Below are positions 26,982 to 34,498 of a stretch of 64,000 bases of DNA, in pieces. The notes under the pieces are model-generated. The model did no database searches, was not told the origin of the DNA, and saw only the letters and a program-made list of their open reading frames with translations. Position numbers and translations under genes: made by a program. Every line of letters begins with the position of its first letter. The stretch's first letter is position 1. Location: positions 682,001 through 746,000 of the forward strand of contig NZ_JBDQQR010000001.1 in NCBI RefSeq assembly GCF_039888675.1. Direction: 5' to 3'. This DNA comes from Mesorhizobium sp. CAU 1732 (lineage in GTDB: Bacteria; Pseudomonadota; Alphaproteobacteria; Rhizobiales; Rhizobiaceae).

Positions 26982-27407
26982 TCAGTCTTTCACCGAGATG
27001 TTTATTTTTCGTACCAGTTTTTCCAGTTCCGGACGGTCGAGGTCGATTGCCAGAAGACCGTTCTTCAGTTCCGCGCCGGTCACCTTCATTCCATCCGCAA
27101 GCACGAAGACCCGCTGAAACTGCCGGGCGGCGATGCCGCGATGCAGGTATTCACGCTCCGTGTCGTCGGTCTGGCGTCCGCGCACGACGAGTTCGTTGTC
27201 TTCGACGGTGATTTCGAGATCGGCGTCGGCAAAGCCCGCAACCGCAAGGGTGATGCGAAGCTTGTCGCCACCGCCATTGTGACCCGCGATACGCTCGATG
27301 TTGTAGGGCGGGTATCCGTCCCCGTTCTTGGCAACGCGTTCGAGTGTTTTTTCGATCGTGTCGAAGCCAAGCAGGAGCGGGCTCGAAAAGGGCGTCATGC
27401 GCGTCAT
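26982..27407 (-). CDS. Hsp20 small heat-shock protein
   Basis: A 141-residue ATP-independent holdase chaperone. The start at 27407 (MTRMTPFSSPLLLGFD) has AGGA 8 nt upstream; open frame further up is not coding. The alpha-crystallin domain spans about 35-130, with YPPYNIERI at its start, ITVEDNELVVRG, and the C-terminal anchoring-type segment KNGLLAIDLDRPE. An IbpA-type N-terminus is typical of rhizobial class A small heat-shock proteins. It is preceded by a heat-shock-type promoter and forms a probable operon with DUF1150. Confidence 0.93.
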   Translation of the reverse strand: MTRMTPFSSPLLLGFDTIEKTLERVAKNGDGYPPYNIERIAGHNGGGDKLRITLAVAGFADADLEITVEDNELVVRGRQTDDTEREYLHRGIAARQFQRVFVLADGMKVTGAELKNGLLAIDLDRPELEKLVRKINISVKD

Positions 27408-27474
27408 CTGTTCTGTCCTCAAAGAGCGACGTGGATAGGCAAAAACCCGAATGGCATTCTTGCCTCTGTCCCTG

Positions 27475-27503
27475 ATATGGTCCGCCCGCTTTGCCAGTTC
27501 AAG
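27475..27503 (-). promoter_or_regulatory. Predicted RpoH-type heat-shock promoter of hsp20
   Basis: On the minus strand CTTGAA (27503-27498), a 17-nt spacer and CCATAT (27480-27475) followed by C. The same layout, CTTGAT-17-CGATATC, precedes grpE. The CTTGA -35 box resembles alphaproteobacterial RpoH promoters. The leader to the ATG is about 60 nt, long enough to hold an RNA thermometer, but I could not establish one. Confidence 0.5.
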
Positions 27504-27522
27504 GACTATGAGAAGAGCCGTT

Positions 27523-28464
27523 ATGCCCGATAGCCGCAAGATCATCATCGACACCGATCCTGGCCAGGACGATGCCGTCGCCATTCTTCTCGCGCTCGCC
27601 AGCCCCGAGCTCGACGTGGCCGGCCTGACGGCCGTTGCGGGCAACGTGCCCCTGGCGTTGACCGAGAAGAATGTACGCAAGATTTGCGAACTGGCCGGAA
27701 AGCCGCAGACACGCGTTTTCGCGGGCGCGGTGCGGCCGATGACGCGCAAACTCGTGACCGCCGAGCATGTACATGGCCGGACGGGCCTCGACGGGCCGGA
27801 TCTGCCCGAGCCAACCATGCCGCTCGAAGCGCAGCATGGCGTCGATTTTATCGTCGAGAAGCTGATGGCGGAGCCAGAGGGCACGGTGACGCTGTGCGCG
27901 CTGGGGCCGTTGACCAACATCGCGCTCGCGATGATCCGCGAACCCGCGATCGTGCCGCGCATTCGCGAGATCGTGCTGATGGGCGGCGGTTATTTCGAAC
28001 AGGGCAACGTGACGCCCTCGGCCGAATTCAACATCTATGTCGATCCGCAGGCTGCTGATGTGGTCTTCGCGTCGGGCGCGCCGATCGTGATGATGCCGCT
28101 CGACGTGACGCACAAGGCGCTGACGACGCGCGCGCGCATCGAGACGTTCCGCGCCATGGGGACAGCGGCAGGGATAGCCACGGCGGCACTGCTGGACTTC
28201 TTCGAACGCTACGACGAGGAGAAGTACGGCACTGACGGTGGCCCGCTGCACGATCCCTGTGTGATCGCCTATCTCCTCAAGCCGGAACTCTTTACCGGCC
28301 GCCACTGCAATGTCGCGATCGAGACCGTGTCCGAACTGACGATGGGTGCGACGGTCGTGGACTGGTGGGGGATCACCGGCAGGCCGAAGAACGCGACGGT
28401 GATGCGCGACATCGACGCCGACGGCTTCTTCGCACTTCTGGTGGACCGGATCGGGCGGCTTTAG
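27523..28464 (+). CDS. Nucleoside hydrolase (IU-NH family)
   Basis: A 313-residue hydrolase that cleaves the N-glycosidic bond of ribonucleosides for salvage. The calcium-binding signature IIIDTDPGQDDAVAILLAL starts near residue 6. LCALGPLTNIALAM, VLMGGGYFEQGNVTPSAEFN (ribose-binding Asn) and GPLHDPCVIAYLL (calcium-binding Asp) are all present. Start ATG at 27523 has GAGAAGAG upstream; an ATG 15 nt earlier is possible. It converges with a ribokinase gene (4-nt overlap), and a hydrolase releasing ribose next to ribokinase makes metabolic sense. Specificity (purine, pyrimidine or mixed) is not determined. Confidence 0.92.
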   Translation: MPDSRKIIIDTDPGQDDAVAILLALASPELDVAGLTAVAGNVPLALTEKNVRKICELAGKPQTRVFAGAVRPMTRKLVTAEHVHGRTGLDGPDLPEPTMPLEAQHGVDFIVEKLMAEPEGTVTLCALGPLTNIALAMIREPAIVPRIREIVLMGGGYFEQGNVTPSAEFNIYVDPQAADVVFASGAPIVMMPLDVTHKALTTRARIETFRAMGTAAGIATAALLDFFERYDEEKYGTDGGPLHDPCVIAYLLKPELFTGRHCNVAIETVSELTMGATVVDWWGITGRPKNATVMRDIDADGFFALLVDRIGRL

Positions 28465-29363
28465 CCGCCTTTGAGCGCTTCTTCCACGTCTTCTCCGCGC
28501 GGGATCGACGGTTGCGCGCCGGGTTTCAGGCAAGCAAGAGAACCCGCGACCGCCGCTCTCCGCAACGCGTCCTGCAGGGGCAGGCCCAGTTCGAGGCTGG
28601 CGGCGAAATAGCCGCAGAACGTGTCGCCGGCGCCGACCGTGTCGACCGGCGTGATCGTCAGGCCCTGTGCCCGCACCAGTTCAGAGGCGGTTGCCGCAAC
28701 GACGCCCTCCGCACCGAGCGTCACGACCATGATGCGGCCGGTGCGGCCCGCAAAGTCGAGCATCCGCTGTTCGCGGCTGTCGCCGGTGAGCGAGAGCGCA
28801 TTCGAATAGAGATCAAACTCGGTCTCGTTGGCGATGACGTAGTCGGCTTCGCCAAGCAGCGGAGCTGCTTCCGCCCTGAACGGAGCGGTGTTGAGCAAGG
28901 ACGTCGCCCCGACCGAGCGCGTCGCGGCCAGTGCCGCGCCCACGGTCTCGAGCGGGACTTCCAGTTGCAGCATGACGTATTCGCCCTTGCGGATGTCCGC
29001 ACTCGCGACGTCGCCGGGAAACAGCGCGCCATTGCCGCCGGGCACGATGGTGATGACGTTCTCGCCGGATTCCTCGACGAAGATCAGCGCGACGCCGGTC
29101 GCGGCATGCGATTCCCGCACGCCGGAGAGATCGACGCCACCGTCGCGCAGGCAGGCGAGCGCTTCCGTTGCGAAGGAATCGCGGCCCACGCCGCCGACCA
29201 TGCGGACGTCGGCGCCCGAGCGGCGCGCGGCCAATGCCTGGTTGGCGCCCTTGCCGCCCGGCGATGTGGTGAAGGCGTCGCCCGGCACGGTTTCGCCGGG
29301 CTTGGGCAGCCTGTCGACTGTGGCGATGAGATCGAGATTGATGGAGCCGACGACCGTGATCAC
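28461..29363 (-). CDS. rbsK: Ribokinase
   Basis: A PfkB-family sugar kinase of 300 residues phosphorylating D-ribose at O5. The start is GTG at 29363 with GGGAGG 7 nt upstream. N-terminal VVGSINLDLIATVDRLPKPG and the substrate-binding GGKGANQALAA are typical of ribokinase. ANETEFDLY matches the NxxE magnesium motif, and VDTVGAGDTFCGYFAA (about 238-253) holds the catalytic Asp and anion hole. Its 3' end overlaps the nucleoside hydrolase gene by 4 nt in a convergent layout. Other sugars cannot be excluded. Confidence 0.92.
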   Translation of the reverse strand: MITVVGSINLDLIATVDRLPKPGETVPGDAFTTSPGGKGANQALAARRSGADVRMVGGVGRDSFATEALACLRDGGVDLSGVRESHAATGVALIFVEESGENVITIVPGGNGALFPGDVASADIRKGEYVMLQLEVPLETVGAALAATRSVGATSLLNTAPFRAEAAPLLGEADYVIANETEFDLYSNALSLTGDSREQRMLDFAGRTGRIMVVTLGAEGVVAATASELVRAQGLTITPVDTVGAGDTFCGYFAASLELGLPLQDALRRAAVAGSLACLKPGAQPSIPRGEDVEEALKGG

Positions 29364-29437
29364 GAAAACCTCCCGGATTTTGATCCGGAAGGCTTTACGC
29401 TATTTTGGCGTCTTCCGATAAGGGCTTCTGTCCATCG

Positions 29438-30313
29438 TCAGCCGATTTGTCCGGCCTCCCAGCCGAGAATGGCACGCTTGCGTGTCAGCCCCCAATGATA
29501 GCCGGTCAGCGCCCCGGTCTTACCGAGCGCGCGGTGGCACGGCACCACGAAGGATACGGGGTTTGCGCCGACGGCAGCGCCCACCGCGCGGGACGCCTTC
29601 GGGTTGCCGATTTCGGCGGCGATCGACGAATAGGTGCGGGCGCGGTTCATCGGGATTTTCAGCAACGCTTCCCAGACCCTGATCTGGAAGTCGGACCCGA
29701 TGAGCACGACACGCAACGGCTCGTCCGATCGCCAGTGCGCCGGATCGAAGATGCGCGAGGTATAAGGCCCCGTAGCGGACATATCCTCCACGTAAGCCGC
29801 ATTCGGCCAGCGCCCCGACATGTCGGCGAAGGCTGCCGCTTCTTCTCCGTGATCGCAGAAGGCGAGGCCGGCCAGCCCGCGATCGGTCACCATCACAAGG
29901 GCGATGCCGAAGGGCGAGAGGTGATAGCCATAGTTGATGGTCAGCCCCTTGCCGCGGCTCTTGTAGTCGCCGGGCGACATGGCTTCGTGGGTGACGAACA
30001 GGTCGTGCAGCCGGCCGGGGCCGGACATGCCGACTTCGTAGGACGCGTCGAGAAGCGGGGCCCCATCGTCCAGCAGGCGACGTGCATGGTCGAGCGTGAC
30101 CGCTTGCAGGAAGGCCTTCGGCGAGAGCCCTGCCCACCGCGTGAAGAGTTTCTGCAACCCGGTCGGCGTGTCGCCCACATCCGAGGCGAGTTCTTCGAGC
30201 GAGGGCTGGTCGCGATAGTCGAGGCTTATCTTTTCGATGGCGCGGCGCACCACGTCGTAGTCGTCGCCGACTGGCGTGATGTCGCGCTGGAGGATTGCTG
30301 TCTGGGCGTTCAT
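29438..30313 (-). CDS. AraC-type HTH / methylated-DNA--protein-cysteine methyltransferase fusion
   Basis: A 291-residue protein with an N-terminal AraC-like helix-turn-helix (about 15-110) fused to an O6-alkylguanine-DNA alkyltransferase domain (about 115-288). The acceptor cysteine C259 is in SFVVPCHRALGKTGALTGY, and the DNA-binding IPMNRARTYSSIAAEIG precedes it. Compared with E. coli Ada it lacks the N-terminal zinc/phosphotriester-repair domain, so it probably repairs O6-alkylguanine without Ada's classical switch. AAGGAGA lies 8 nt upstream of the ATG at 30313. The regulatory role of the HTH is uncertain. Confidence 0.9.
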   Translation of the reverse strand: MNAQTAILQRDITPVGDDYDVVRRAIEKISLDYRDQPSLEELASDVGDTPTGLQKLFTRWAGLSPKAFLQAVTLDHARRLLDDGAPLLDASYEVGMSGPGRLHDLFVTHEAMSPGDYKSRGKGLTINYGYHLSPFGIALVMVTDRGLAGLAFCDHGEEAAAFADMSGRWPNAAYVEDMSATGPYTSRIFDPAHWRSDEPLRVVLIGSDFQIRVWEALLKIPMNRARTYSSIAAEIGNPKASRAVGAAVGANPVSFVVPCHRALGKTGALTGYHWGLTRKRAILGWEAGQIG

Positions 30314-30379
30314 GGCGATGTCTCCTTGTCCGCTAATATCGCGCCCGAGACCCTTCAATGCCACCCGATTCTTGGCAAC

Positions 30380-30865
30380 TTACCCCGCCTTCGCTGTCGC
30401 CAGTGCGCGGCCGAAGGCGGTGGCGAAACTCTCTCGATCGTCGGGATTGAGGAATGCGCCGAGAGGAACGCGTCGTCCGTCGCCTTCAACCTCCATGCCG
30501 GTGATGCCGATCTCGTCGTGGCGGGCGATGCGGAACTTGGTCCAGAACGGATTGAAGCGGTGTTCTTCCGAGCGGCCCGAAGGCGCGACCTTCACGATGT
30601 CGAGCGCGATGCGCGAAATCGAGACCTCCTCGCGGGCTCGCGCCGCGCGATAGTTCAGCTTGAACGCGACGTAGATGAGCAGCACGTCGAGGCCGAAAAA
30701 CCCGAAAACCGGCCATGCGCCGATCGACAGGAAGAACGCGCCGATCCCGAGCCAGATGCTGCCGAGAAAGGCCATGAGGATCACGAAACCGCGCCGCCCC
30801 AGCGAACGGTGCGGCGTCAGCAACGCGCGGAATATCGGCTCGTCTGCAGCTATTCCTTCGGACAT
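30380..30865 (-). CDS. DUF2244 family membrane protein
   Basis: A 161-residue protein with two close TM helices (about 27-48 and 50-70) and a C-terminal cytoplasmic domain. The family is common in alphaproteobacteria and often sits next to nth, as here; its function is unknown. The segment EEHRFNPFWTKFRIARHD and the C-terminal VPLGAFLNPDDRESFATAF are typical of the family. Its start is only 21 nt from the divergent nth start, so its promoter must overlap the nth coding region. Confidence 0.87.
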   Translation of the reverse strand: MSEGIAADEPIFRALLTPHRSLGRRGFVILMAFLGSIWLGIGAFFLSIGAWPVFGFFGLDVLLIYVAFKLNYRAARAREEVSISRIALDIVKVAPSGRSEEHRFNPFWTKFRIARHDEIGITGMEVEGDGRRVPLGAFLNPDDRESFATAFGRALATAKAG

Positions 30866-30886
30866 GGGTCGGAGTATAGAGGGCGC

Positions 30887-31684
30887 ATGGAAAAGCCCAA
30901 GAGCAAAAAGGCCGCAGCCGCTTCACATTTGCCTGACACGAAGGTGCGCGCGGGTGCGTCGGCAAAGCCCCGACCGCGCGTCAGGCGATTGCCGCGAACG
31001 CGGTATTCGAAGGCTGAAATCCACGAGATCTTCCGCCGCTTCTCGGTTCAGCGACCCGAGCCGAAGGGCGAGCTCGAACACGTCAATCCGTTCACGCTTC
31101 TGGTGGCGGTCGTGCTCTCCGCGCAGGCGACCGATGCCGGCGTGAACAAGGCGACGCGGGCGCTGTTTGCGCAAGCCGATACGCCCGAAAAGATGCTCGC
31201 CTTGGGCGAGGCGCGCGTCGGCGAGTACATCCGGACCATCGGCCTGTGGCGCAACAAGGCGAAGAACGTCATCGCGCTCTGCGCGGCGCTCATCAGCGAA
31301 TTCGGCAGCAAGGTGCCGCAGACCCGCGACGAACTCGTCACGCTGCCGGGCGTGGGCCGCAAGACCGCGAATGTCGTGCTCAATATGTCGTTCGGACAAC
31401 ACACGATGGCGGTCGACACCCACATTCTCCGGATCGGCAATCGTATCGGCCTGGCGCCTGGCAAGACGCCCGATCAGGTTGAGGACATTCTGGTCCGTGT
31501 CATTCCGGACGAGTACATGCGCCACGCGCATCACTGGCTGATCCTGCATGGCCGCTACGTCTGCAAAGCGCGCAAGCCCGATTGCCCCGCCTGCGTGATC
31601 GCGGACATTTGCAAGTCGGCCGAGAAAACCACCGACATTCCCGCGCCGCTGGTGCCGATCGAGACGCTGGACGCGGCTCAGTAG
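30887..31684 (+). CDS. nth: Endonuclease III
   Basis: Nth is a bifunctional DNA glycosylase/AP lyase removing oxidised pyrimidines in base-excision repair. It has 265 residues, longer than E. coli Nth (211) because of a basic N-terminal tail of about 40 residues, common in rhizobia. The helix-hairpin-helix LPGVGRKTANVV carries catalytic K159, and D177 is in AVDTHILR; their 18-residue spacing equals that of K120/D138 in E. coli. The [4Fe-4S] ligands C226, C233, C236 and C242 show the C-x6-C-x2-C-x5-C pattern. The start ATG at 30887 is preceded by GAGGG. Confidence 0.95.
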   Translation: MEKPKSKKAAAASHLPDTKVRAGASAKPRPRVRRLPRTRYSKAEIHEIFRRFSVQRPEPKGELEHVNPFTLLVAVVLSAQATDAGVNKATRALFAQADTPEKMLALGEARVGEYIRTIGLWRNKAKNVIALCAALISEFGSKVPQTRDELVTLPGVGRKTANVVLNMSFGQHTMAVDTHILRIGNRIGLAPGKTPDQVEDILVRVIPDEYMRHAHHWLILHGRYVCKARKPDCPACVIADICKSAEKTTDIPAPLVPIETLDAAQ

Positions 31685-32127
31685 CCGATGCCGCGCGCCA
31701 TCATGGCTGCCAGGATTGGGATGAGGATGAACACTGTACCCTGTGCGCGCAGCCATGGCCGGACGGCTGCGATTTCCCCGTCGGGTACGATGTAGGCGGT
31801 ATCGGTCGATGCTGCCTTGCGCCAGCGCAGGATGCGCATCGTCGGCACGATGGTGAGCGCGCCGACGACCAGAAACGCGCCGACCTTCGCCCAGAACACC
31901 CAGTAGGTGCTGTAGTACTCCCAGCCCTTCAGTCCGTAGATCGCACGGGCGAAGCCGATTGCGAGAACCGCAACCGCAACGCCGCCATAGGCTCCATCCA
32001 TTTTCGCCAGCCGCAGCACACCCGAAGCGTCGAGCCCGCGCCTGATCACGGTCATCTCCACGGCGAAGATGGCAAAGACGGTGAACACCAGAAGGTGGTG
32101 GAGCGATGCAAGAACGAGGTCGGTCAT
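31678..32127 (-). CDS. DUF2214 family integral membrane protein
   Basis: A 149-residue protein with four predicted TM helices and little else. It resembles the DUF2214 family: LASLHHLLVFTVFAIFAVEM at the N-terminus, conserved LDAYGG-like DGAYGGVAVA, GFARAIYGLKGWEYY and WAKVGAFLVVGALT. The function is unknown. The ATG at 32127 is used; an upstream start would add 16 residues. Its 3' end overlaps nth by 7 nt, convergent. A palindromic site lies 38 bp upstream of the start. Confidence 0.82.
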   Translation of the reverse strand: MTDLVLASLHHLLVFTVFAIFAVEMTVIRRGLDASGVLRLAKMDGAYGGVAVAVLAIGFARAIYGLKGWEYYSTYWVFWAKVGAFLVVGALTIVPTMRILRWRKAASTDTAYIVPDGEIAAVRPWLRAQGTVFILIPILAAMMARGIGY

Positions 32128-32164
32128 GGCAACTCTCAATGTGCTATGTTGACACTGTAAAGAT

Positions 32165-32179
32165 ATGCTTAGCAAGCAT
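32165..32179. promoter_or_regulatory. ATGCTT-AGC-AAGCAT palindrome upstream of the DUF2214 gene
   Basis: A perfect 6-3-6 inverted repeat 38-52 bp before the start codon, within an AT-rich patch in an otherwise GC-rich gap. It resembles operators of MarR/SlyA-type regulators in overall form, but no specific regulator is assigned. The rest of the 275-bp gap (32128-32402) shows no convincing gene. Confidence 0.4.
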
Positions 32180-32402
32180 CGCGTGCCCGGTCAACCGGCT
32201 GGATGGAAGTGCAGGATAGTGGAGGACGGCGAGTGCGTGCCGCGGGGTGGCACAGAACCGCAGCCAGCTTGACGCACGCGATCTGATCGGCTTTCGGTCA
32301 AGCGAGAAGCGCTTGGCCGATTTCTCAACCGGGCACGGGTGGGCGTGAAGACATACGAGACCAAGCAGGCGTCTACGTCGTCCTGTAGCGGCATTTAGGC
32401 CG

Positions 32403-33107
32403 TCAGATGCCGTCGCGCTGGGAAATCATCTTGTGGAGATGCACCATCATCGCCGCCGCGAAGAGCGGGGTGAGCAGGTTGACGATCGGCACCGAGAGGA
32501 CGGCGGCGATCAGCAGGCCCGCGCCGAACACCGTGCCGGCATTGCGCCTGCGCAACTCCTTGGCCTCCGCTTCCGAGCGAAAGCGCATAGCGGCAAACTC
32601 GAAGAACTCGCGGCCCAGGAGATAGCCGTTCACGACGAAGAACGCCGCGATGTTGACGCCCGGTATCAGGAGCAGGAAGAGCGCGAAGAGGTTACCGAGG
32701 ATCACCAGCCCGAGAAATTTTAGCGAGACCTTCGCCGCCGTGACGAAGGGCAGGGCCTGCCCGGGCGGGTCTGCGGGGTAATCCTGCCGCTCCACAACCT
32801 CCGCGACGTCGTCGAGGAAGAAGCCTGCGATGATCGCGGTGATGGGCGCGATCAAAAGGCCGAGCCCCAAGGCTAGCGCGAGGCCGGCGAAGATGGCGGC
32901 GAAAAGCCCGAGCCAGCCCGCCCATTGCGGCATGTCCGGCAGCATCGCGCCGAGCGGATCGACCGCGAACGCCTCGAACAGCCAGCCGATGCCGAACCAC
33001 AGGCCGATCAGAACCAGGATCGTCAGCCCGAGGGACTTGAAGAAGACGGCACGGAATTCCGGCGTCAGTAGCTTGCTTGCTGCTGCCGCAGCGGCCTGGA
33101 AGATCAT
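32403..33107 (-). CDS. EI24 domain (CysZ-like) integral membrane protein
   Basis: A 234-residue membrane protein with about four to five hydrophobic segments. The pattern FFKSLGLTILVLIGLW, APITAIIAGFFLDDVAEVVE and NLFALFLLLIPGVNIAAFFVVNGYLLGREFFE matches the EI24/CysZ family; E. coli CysZ moves sulfate. Rhizobial EI24 proteins are of uncharacterised role, and no sulfate genes lie nearby, so the transport role is only possible. Start ATG at 33107 has GGGAG 8 nt upstream. The gene stands alone, about 170 bp downstream of the 33282-33773 gene on the same strand. Confidence 0.82.
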   Translation of the reverse strand: MIFQAAAAAASKLLTPEFRAVFFKSLGLTILVLIGLWFGIGWLFEAFAVDPLGAMLPDMPQWAGWLGLFAAIFAGLALALGLGLLIAPITAIIAGFFLDDVAEVVERQDYPADPPGQALPFVTAAKVSLKFLGLVILGNLFALFLLLIPGVNIAAFFVVNGYLLGREFFEFAAMRFRSEAEAKELRRRNAGTVFGAGLLIAAVLSVPIVNLLTPLFAAAMMVHLHKMISQRDGI

Positions 33108-33281
33108 GAAGGTGGGCTCCCGTTCTGCAACCGGAGATAGGACGCCGATATGCGGGCGGCAAGGCGGGCGCCTGCGCGGTCGGCAGGCGCCCGCCGACGC
33201 CGCGTTGCGCCGGACTGCCGCGCATCGCCAGGACATGCGATACGCGGTGGCTGGGAGAGGCTCCGGCGCGGCTGGCGTTCG

Positions 33282-33773
33282 CTATTCCGCGAGGCCCGAA
33301 AGCGCGCGCAGGCGTTCCGCCAGATCGCGCACCGCATGCACATACAGAGCGCCTTCGGAACGATAGCCTGTTGCCCGGTCTATCTGTGCCTGCCACTCCG
33401 TCATGGCTTCTCGCTTCTGTGCGTCGGTCAAGCCGGGGATCGCGCCGATCTTCACCTCGAAGCCGTCATAGGCCGACCTGAACTCGATTTCGGGTATTGT
33501 TGCCATGAAGCCCTTCATGGTGTGCTCGTAGCTCGTTTCCCAGCTTTCCTGGGTAAATCCGGCCGCGACGATACGGCCGTCCCCTTCCTGATCGAATTCA
33601 AACCAGTCGGCAGCGGCCTCGTCGTCGTAATACACCGCCTCGCCGCGCGCCGGTGAAAGCTCCTCAAGCACCGCCACGACGGCCTCCGCCTTCTGCCTGT
33701 CGAGCGCGAAGGCCGGCGCCACGACGAGGATGCAGGCCGCCATGATGAGCATCCGAACGTCCAGACCGATCAT
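33282..33773 (-). CDS. Hypothetical exported protein
   Basis: A 163-residue protein that I do not recognise. It has an N-terminal signal peptide (hydrophobic MLIMAACILVVAPAF, likely cut after FALD or AFA). The mature part is acidic in its first half (YYDDEAAADWFEFDQEGDGR) with a conserved-looking FTQESWETSYEHTMKGFMA segment and a helical C-terminus. No cysteines suggest disulfides. The start may be 33773 or the ATG at 33752. It lies 8 nt after the small lipoprotein gene and is probably co-translated with it; both are likely envelope proteins. Confidence 0.7.
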   Translation of the reverse strand: MIGLDVRMLIMAACILVVAPAFALDRQKAEAVVAVLEELSPARGEAVYYDDEAAADWFEFDQEGDGRIVAAGFTQESWETSYEHTMKGFMATIPEIEFRSAYDGFEVKIGAIPGLTDAQKREAMTEWQAQIDRATGYRSEGALYVHAVRDLAERLRALSGLAE

Positions 33774-33781
33774 CGCGATAG

Positions 33782-34123
33782 TCACGAGTTTGCGCTGCCG
33801 AGACAGTCGCGATGCACATTGGCGCGTGCCTGCGATGCCTGCGACTGGGCAATCACGCTGCCTGCGGTCGATGCGACCTGAGAGGCGACCGCGCCGCCAC
33901 GGCCCGCGAACCCGCCGAAGCCGCCGACCATGCCGAGCGCGCTGCCCATCATCGCGGCATTGGCCTGGTTCCGGATGGCCGTGTCGCATTTGTCGTCGGG
34001 CGCTGCCGCCTGGGCCGTGGCCTTCGTCCGGGGTGCGGGTGCCTGCGCGGTCGCGACGGGGTCCGTGGTTTGGCTGCAGGCCGCAAGAGCGACCGTCATC
34101 AGTGAAGCTATGATCGTTCTCAT
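33782..34123 (-). CDS. Small lipoprotein with Gly/Ala-rich segment
   Basis: A 113-residue putative lipoprotein. The signal peptide MRTIIASLMTVALAAC ends in a lipobox LAAC with lipidation at C16. The mature protein has an Ala/Pro/Thr-rich linker (about 20-40), then a Gly/Ala-rich stretch with GSALGMVGGFGGFAGRGG that resembles the glycine-zipper segments of membrane-inserting lipoproteins. Two further cysteines (C46 and near the C-terminus, HRDCLG) could pair. CGGAGAG precedes the ATG at 34123. The role is unknown; the glycine zipper suggests membrane association. Confidence 0.72.
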   Translation of the reverse strand: MRTIIASLMTVALAACSQTTDPVATAQAPAPRTKATAQAAAPDDKCDTAIRNQANAAMMGSALGMVGGFGGFAGRGGAVASQVASTAGSVIAQSQASQARANVHRDCLGSANS

Positions 34124-34498
34124 GCCGCTCTCCGAACAGGAGGAGGCGGTGAGACGCGGTCGCGCGGTGTGTTGAGCATCCAGTAGAATGCAAGGGTTAT
34201 CGCTTTCATTGCGTGTTCCGGCTTTGTGGGTGGGATCAATCCGAAAGCGAGGCGCGGTTGCCTGCGGCCAGCCGTTTCGCTTCGAAGGCGCGACGACTAT
34301 GGGGCGATGCGCCGTCGTTCAACGCCGCAGGCGGTTGCGCATAGCAATCGGCGTCTGCGCATAATCGCCAACTGCTTTTGTCGGCCTCCCGCCTCCAAAG
34401 AGACAGGCCGCCGAGACTTGCATTTCGGCCCGCAGCGGCTAAACCCGGACCATGTTCAAAAACCGGGCGCGCTTCAGTCCGGCCCTCCGGAGACCTTC
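34124..34498. other. 375-bp gap upstream of the PfkB kinase
   Basis: No gene is supported here. The frame of the downstream kinase is open through it, but the extra residues are low in family resemblance and lack a good start. The region must hold promoters for the divergent lipoprotein and kinase genes. I saw no strong repeat or RNA structure. Confidence 0.5.
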
